Shown here piece after piece: positions 60,840 to 64,000 of a stretch of 64,000 nucleotides of DNA. Position numbers and translations under genes: made by a program. This stretch comes from an uncultured Clostridia bacterium (GTDB lineage Bacteria > Bacillota > Clostridia > Christensenellales > Borkfalkiaceae), in NCBI GenBank assembly GCA_949878885.1, contig CATLBN010000004.1:29790-93789 (forward strand). The letters run 5' to 3'. The notes beneath the pieces are model-generated. The model was not told the DNA's origin and searched no databases. It worked only from the letters and a program-made list of their open reading frames with translations. Numbering within the stretch: the first letter of the stretch is position 1; each line of letters opens with the position of its first letter.

Positions 60840-61033
60840 AAAAGTTAATTATAACGTTCTCAATAATATTTATTTTAAACCTATTCTCACGCCTTGTCTT
60901 TGGATTCTACGTTGAAGCTGTGCCGGTGTTCGGAGTATTGCTTACGCCTCTGATGTGGCTTACAGTAGCCTTTGGCGCACTTGCGATTGTGCTTACAGTC
61001 ATTTTAATAATTAAGGAGTTTAAAAGAAAATGA
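60836..61033 (+). CDS. Small two-helix membrane protein (candidate coat or assembly protein)
   Basis: This 65-residue, very hydrophobic protein has two membrane helices (about 4-24 and 33-58) and a Lys/Arg-rich end, KEFKRK. Its place just before a Zot/pI-like ATPase and its small size fit a minor virion or assembly membrane protein of a filamentous phage (pVI/pIX-like). A major coat protein with a single helix is not otherwise obvious in the visible part, so it is also a candidate for that. It is coupled to the neighbours by overlapping start and stop codons. Confidence 0.6.
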   Translation: MKKLIITFSIIFILNLFSRLVFGFYVEAVPVFGVLLTPLMWLTVAFGALAIVLTVILIIKEFKRK

Positions 61034-61065
61034 CGAATAAAAATCGAAGCGGCGGCGTGCAATAA
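61030..61065 (+). CDS. Eleven-codon minicistron between the membrane protein and the Zot-like gene
   Basis: ATG at 61030 overlaps the previous stop (ATGA). The frame MTNKNRSGGVQ ends at TAA 61063-61065, which overlaps the next ATG (TAATG). No other start joins the two genes. It may serve only to carry ribosomes from one gene to the next; a real peptide is unproven. Confidence 0.4.
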   Translation: MTNKNRSGGVQ

Positions 61066-61805
61066 TGGCTGAATTAATACTCAACTCTGAAAGCGAGATA
61101 GTAATATTTTTCGGCGCACGCGGCAAAGGCAAATCAAGCCTTATGGTGCATTTTGTAGACGAATATTTAAAAACGCAAGGCTTGCAACGTTGGGAACTTT
61201 CGGAGCAACTTATAAGAGAAGAAAACGCCGAGCGCAAAACGCCGCTATCATTCCCAACCGCGCCGCCCGTTTATTCAAACACAAAATATAAATTAACTTA
61301 TAATAGCAAAGGCTTTGCGCCTATACCTATTAAAGGCAAGGAAATCGGCGTTACGAATGACAAGGAAACCTATAAAACGCTGTTCCCTGCGCCGCTTATT
61401 ACATTAGACGAAGGACACCGCGAATTTTGTTCCAAAAGCGAAAATTTACCAGACGGGCAACGTGAATTTTTTATGGAGTGCCGACACCACCGCGTTATTA
61501 TGCTGTTAGCCGCGCCGCGCGCCGTTTTGATAAATAAAGATATACGCGCTTCGGGTTCTCGTTTTATAGAGCCGCGCAAGGTTATTAATTTTTTCGATGA
61601 TTTCAAACGGTTGTATAAAACTACGTGGTACTGCCGTGAATTTACGGAATCGGGCGCAATCGAAGAATATATTTCGAGCAACGGCAAAAGCGACGGCTAT
61701 ATAGAAACAGAATATACGCATAACGGCAACGTGCGCGAACTCTATGACGGTTACGCGTTCAGAAAACATTTTTATCCTAAGGACGGAAAAGACTTTGAAA
61801 AATAA
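61065..61805 (+). CDS. Zot/pI-like filamentous-phage assembly ATPase
   Basis: This 246-residue P-loop protein of the zonular occludens toxin (Zot)/phage pI class drives assembly and extrusion of filamentous virions. Walker A GARGKGKS is at residues 17-24. Walker B and the following segment LITLDEGHREF lie near 111-121. Then comes the diagnostic MECRHHRVIMLLAAPRAVLI, which mirrors the RHH region of the Zot family, and IRASGSRFIEPRKV. No membrane helix is visible, unlike many diderm pI proteins. The name derives from the phage CTXphi protein; no toxin activity is implied. Placement next to small membrane proteins is typical. Confidence 0.78.
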   Translation: MAELILNSESEIVIFFGARGKGKSSLMVHFVDEYLKTQGLQRWELSEQLIREENAERKTPLSFPTAPPVYSNTKYKLTYNSKGFAPIPIKGKEIGVTNDKETYKTLFPAPLITLDEGHREFCSKSENLPDGQREFFMECRHHRVIMLLAAPRAVLINKDIRASGSRFIEPRKVINFFDDFKRLYKTTWYCREFTESGAIEEYISSNGKSDGYIETEYTHNGNVRELYDGYAFRKHFYPKDGKDFEK

Positions 61806-62604
61806 GATAAACATAACTATTTCGAAAGACACGCCTACGGAAATGATTGCGGCATTTTGCGACGTTTTGAAAAAAAGTGAAAAGTCTAAGCCTAAGCAGC
61901 CGTTATACGCTTTAAACGAAGATATTGAAAAACTGCACGAACGTTACGAGCAACTGTTTAAGCAGGTTAAAAGTTCGTTAAATCTTTCTGCAAATCAAAT
62001 AGAAAAAGAGTGCGAAACGTTAAGTCGAAAATACGATTTTGACCTTGAAGAACTTTCAAAAATCGGTAAAATTGAATACGATAAGCGGCAAGCAGCAATT
62101 AAGGCAAAGGCAGCCGAAGAAACACCTTGGCGGCGCGGCTGGTGGTGGCGGATACTCTTACGCCCTGTGACGAACCGGGCGCAGGATATTATTGAGGAAC
62201 GCGCCGCGCTCGAAGCGGATAAAATTCATTCTGCGGCGGAAAAGCAGTTAGACGACGATTACGAGAAATTAGAGCAAGAATATAACCGTAAGCCGACGAA
62301 GCGCGATTTGCGGCAGAAATTAGAAGCGGCAATTGAAGCCGCAGACAAAGCCGACGTGCGGGAAGCGTTTGACGAGCCGGCAAGCGTTCCGGCACAGTTG
62401 GAGAACCCCGCGCCGCCCGCCGAGCCTGCACACGTGCAAGCACAGCAACAAAGCGTGAACGTGCAAGAGCCGCCGACAACGCAAGTACAGCAACAACTGC
62501 CCGGACAAATGACATTTGGCGACGTACAGCAAATAACACCGGTACAATCGGCACGCCGTCCAAGACCGCCGAGAAACTGCCGGAAACCGCCTGCGCAAGG
62601 GTAA
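61795..62604 (+). CDS. Coiled-coil protein with a Gln/Pro-rich tail, element gene
   Basis: This protein of 269 residues runs from TTG 61795, which overlaps the end of the Zot-like gene by 11 bases; AAGGACGG lies upstream. An ATG at 61744 in the same frame would add 17 residues inside the ATPase gene. It has a long charged helical region likely to coil (about 40-90 and 140-190), a Trp-rich segment RRGWWWRILLRPV near 125, and a C-terminal Ala/Gln/Pro-rich tail. No known family. It could be a scaffold or a partner of the ATPase. Confidence 0.65.
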   Translation: MKNKINITISKDTPTEMIAAFCDVLKKSEKSKPKQPLYALNEDIEKLHERYEQLFKQVKSSLNLSANQIEKECETLSRKYDFDLEELSKIGKIEYDKRQAAIKAKAAEETPWRRGWWWRILLRPVTNRAQDIIEERAALEADKIHSAAEKQLDDDYEKLEQEYNRKPTKRDLRQKLEAAIEAADKADVREAFDEPASVPAQLENPAPPAEPAHVQAQQQSVNVQEPPTTQVQQQLPGQMTFGDVQQITPVQSARRPRPPRNCRKPPAQG

Positions 62605-62660
62605 TGAGCCGAATCCGGACAGCGGCATACCTTTTTATTAGCAAAAAAAGGAGAAACTGA

Positions 62661-62752
62661 CCGGCGCGCCCGCATTGGCAGGGGGCGCAGCGACAAGGCG
62701 GGCGCGCCGGACTACTTCTTTAATTTTTGGGGGTGTCGGGGGTATTCCCCCG
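62661..62752. other. GC-rich hairpin region, candidate replication origin or packaging signal
   Basis: CCGGCGCGCCCGC (62661-62673) pairs perfectly with GCGGGCGCGCCGG (62698-62710), a 13-base-pair stem with a 24-base loop. A second hairpin, CGGGGG-TATT-CCCCCG (62737-62752), follows. The gap 62605-62813 has no gene; it also holds a G run at about 62800-62808. Filamentous phages carry packaging-signal and origin hairpins in a non-coding gap such as this. Confidence 0.5.
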
Positions 62753-62813
62753 CCATTATTAAAAATGGTTGCCGAAATCGCCAACCGTAAACCAACAAAG
62801 GGGGGGGGAAATT

Positions 62814-62951
62814 ATGACCGAATTTGAAAGAATTGCAAAACGCGCAACGTGCAGCGGCGAGGGCGATTGCGAGAACTGCTCCTGTTGGGGTAGTTGCCCG
62901 TATGGTAGAACGCTGCCGGAAGATAACTATTACGACGAGGACGAGCAATGA
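62814..62951 (+). CDS. Cys-rich mini-protein, element gene
   Basis: This 45-residue protein starts at ATG 62814, preceded by the G-run. It has five Cys in a small zinc- or metal-site-like arrangement (CSGEGDCENCSCWGSC) and an acidic tail. The function is unknown. It is coupled by ATGA overlap to the next small Cys protein. Confidence 0.55.
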   Translation: MTEFERIAKRATCSGEGDCENCSCWGSCPYGRTLPEDNYYDEDEQ

Positions 62952-63175
62952 GAACTGACAAAATAAATTATGCCTGCGACGATTGCAAAACCGCCCGTGC
63001 AGTGTTCCGAAGCGACGAAAAAGCACGCAAAGCCGGTTGGGCAGTTGCGCGAGATAACGTAACGTGTTGGTGTCCTTCCTGCGCTCCTGAACACCGCTTC
63101 GGCAAAGCCGCCGAAAAAAACGACGATTTAACCGCTTTTCCGAGCGGATTCCAACAACTTAAATTTAACGTATAA
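62948..63175 (+). CDS. Zinc-ribbon-like small protein, element gene
   Basis: This 75-residue protein has two Cys pairs, CDDCK (about 10-14) and CWCPSC (about 40-45), typical of a compact zinc ribbon. Small zinc-ribbon proteins are common in phages next to replication genes; the exact role cannot be read. Its ATG overlaps the stop of the preceding mini-protein. Confidence 0.6.
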   Translation: MRTDKINYACDDCKTARAVFRSDEKARKAGWAVARDNVTCWCPSCAPEHRFGKAAEKNDDLTAFPSGFQQLKFNV

Positions 63176-63187
63176 AAAGGAACGTCT

Positions 63188-64000
63188 ATGACCGTGACAG
63201 CGGATAAACAATTTAATAAACACTTTTCCGTTGTTGCTTCCGAGTATTTCGGCAAGGACGGCGCGGCGCGATTTACGAACGGCGGCAAGCGTTTTACCGC
63301 TACTAAGATTTTAACGGCGGCGTTATTGTCAACCCGTCAAAACGTTTTAGGCAACGGCTGCACAACGTCTTACACTGATTTTGAAAACGAAATGCGCTTT
63401 GCACGCTCCACTATCGCACGCAATGTCGCAGAACTCACGCAAGGCGGCGCGTTTAAGCGCGGTAAAAAATCAACGTACACCGCCGCGCATAACGTTGATG
63501 TTAAGCACGGTGTGCCGGTCTATCACTTTTTACGTACAGAAGAATTTAACGGAAAACGTTTAAGCAGCAACGCCGTTTTGTATTTATCTTACCTTATCCG
63601 CTTTTATCTTAATCCGGAACGTGAGCAAAAGTATTTCATTGGCGGCGAAAAGCGCGCCGCTAAAACTATTAACGTTCCGCAAAGCACCGCGCACGGCGTT
63701 ATTAATGAATTACTGCATACGAATTGTATTCAACGCTTCCAAATGCACAACGGCAAGTTATCAGCGGGCAAGGGTATCAACTCCGACTATTTAACCGTTT
63801 ATATTGTTAACGACAAAATTTTGAAAGCGGCTAAGGCTATTCGCAAGGAAATTAACAAGCAAAAAGCCGATGTTGCTGCGCTTAAAAAGTTATTTGCTAC
63901 CACCGACAAGCCCGCAGAACCGCCGCGCCGAAAGCCGAATTTAATTGACCAGTGGCAAAGCACGCTTGCGGCAATAGAGGAGTGCAACGCGATGAGCGCG
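63188..64000 (+). CDS. Replication-type or DNA-binding protein (partial, continues past the right edge)
   Basis: The open frame from ATG 63188, preceded by AAAAGGAACG, runs past the right edge with 271 codons visible. Its centre has two winged-helix-like blocks (FARSTIARNVAELTQGGAFK and VPQSTAHGVINELLHTN, near 80 and 165) that resemble replication-initiator or helix-turn-helix domains of mobile elements. It then enters a Lys-rich helix and a Pro-rich segment. Identity as the element's initiator is inference from position after the candidate origin; the frame is certain. Confidence 0.55.
   Translation, partial: MTVTADKQFNKHFSVVASEYFGKDGAARFTNGGKRFTATKILTAALLSTRQNVLGNGCTTSYTDFENEMRFARSTIARNVAELTQGGAFKRGKKSTYTAAHNVDVKHGVPVYHFLRTEEFNGKRLSSNAVLYLSYLIRFYLNPEREQKYFIGGEKRAAKTINVPQSTAHGVINELLHTNCIQRFQMHNGKLSAGKGINSDYLTVYIVNDKILKAAKAIRKEINKQKADVAALKKLFATTDKPAEPPRRKPNLIDQWQSTLAAIEECNAMSA

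Noticed and set aside
61065..61805. Zonular occludens toxin
   Set aside because: The family name comes from the CTXphi protein; the motifs support an assembly ATPase. The toxin-active C-terminal peptide region is not recognisable here.
62800..62808. Run of nine G as a sequencing error
   Set aside because: It cannot be judged from the sequence. It lies in a GC-rich hairpin region and next to a ribosome-binding-site position, so it was kept as part of the candidate origin region.

Overview
The window looks like a chromosomal segment of an endospore-forming, low-to-moderate GC Clostridia-type member of the Bacillota. The evidence is the large-type SRP RNA, a phenylalanine T-box riboswitch before pheST, the spore genes spoVAC, spoVAD, spoVAE and yunB, many lipoproteins with Bacillota-style lipoboxes, strong AGGAGG ribosome binding sites, and TTGACA/TATAAT promoters. 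I cannot name a genus from the sequence alone.

Region 1 (1-21 kb) is housekeeping. It holds a partial Mrp/NBP35 Fe-S ATPase, SRP RNA, a NatAB-like ABC exporter, uppP with a large foldase-like lipoprotein, mfd, pth, prs, tadA, an M14 peptidase, rlmH and a CPBP protease, all but the SRP RNA on the minus strand. On the plus strand are a two-subunit class I fumarate hydratase and T-box-controlled pheS-pheT. On the minus strand again is spoVAD-spoVAE-yunB.

Region 2 (21-50 kb) is devoted to the cell surface. A plus-strand trio of lipoproteins begins with a 945-residue thioredoxin-fold (TlpA/ResA-like) protein. A long minus-strand series appears to start from one good promoter near 50.15 kb. It contains a 1349-residue GLUG-repeat lipoprotein, a ~2500-residue membrane-anchored subtilase with BspA-type leucine-rich repeats, an InlB-repeat lipoprotein, a complete oligopeptide ABC transporter (oppABCDF) with an oversized binding protein, a small membrane protein, a membrane protein of unknown function, and a fusion of a NapH-like 4Fe-4S membrane protein to a TlpA-like thioredoxin domain. 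Together these suggest extracellular protein digestion, peptide uptake and extracytoplasmic thiol redox work. This block lies between spoVAC (50.3-50.7 kb) and spoVAD-spoVAE (19.6-21.0 kb), genes that are adjacent in most spore formers.

Region 3 (50-55 kb) holds spoVAC, a short-chain dehydrogenase, a ZIP metal transporter, a DedA/TVP38 membrane protein, folA, thyA and tRNA-Pro(CGG).

Region 4 (55.06 kb to beyond the right edge) is an integrated element that starts at the 3' end of tRNA-Pro. It has a tyrosine integrase, two XRE regulators that share an almost identical C-terminal tail, and a consensus promoter flanked by two operator-like palindromes. Downstream come two membrane-anchored surface proteins with basic tails, several small coupled genes, a Zot/pI-like assembly ATPase, a GC-rich hairpin region that may be a replication origin or packaging signal, two Cys-rich mini-proteins and a replication-type protein cut by the window edge. 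The best reading is a filamentous (inovirus-like) prophage of a monoderm host. It is the most unusual system in the window.
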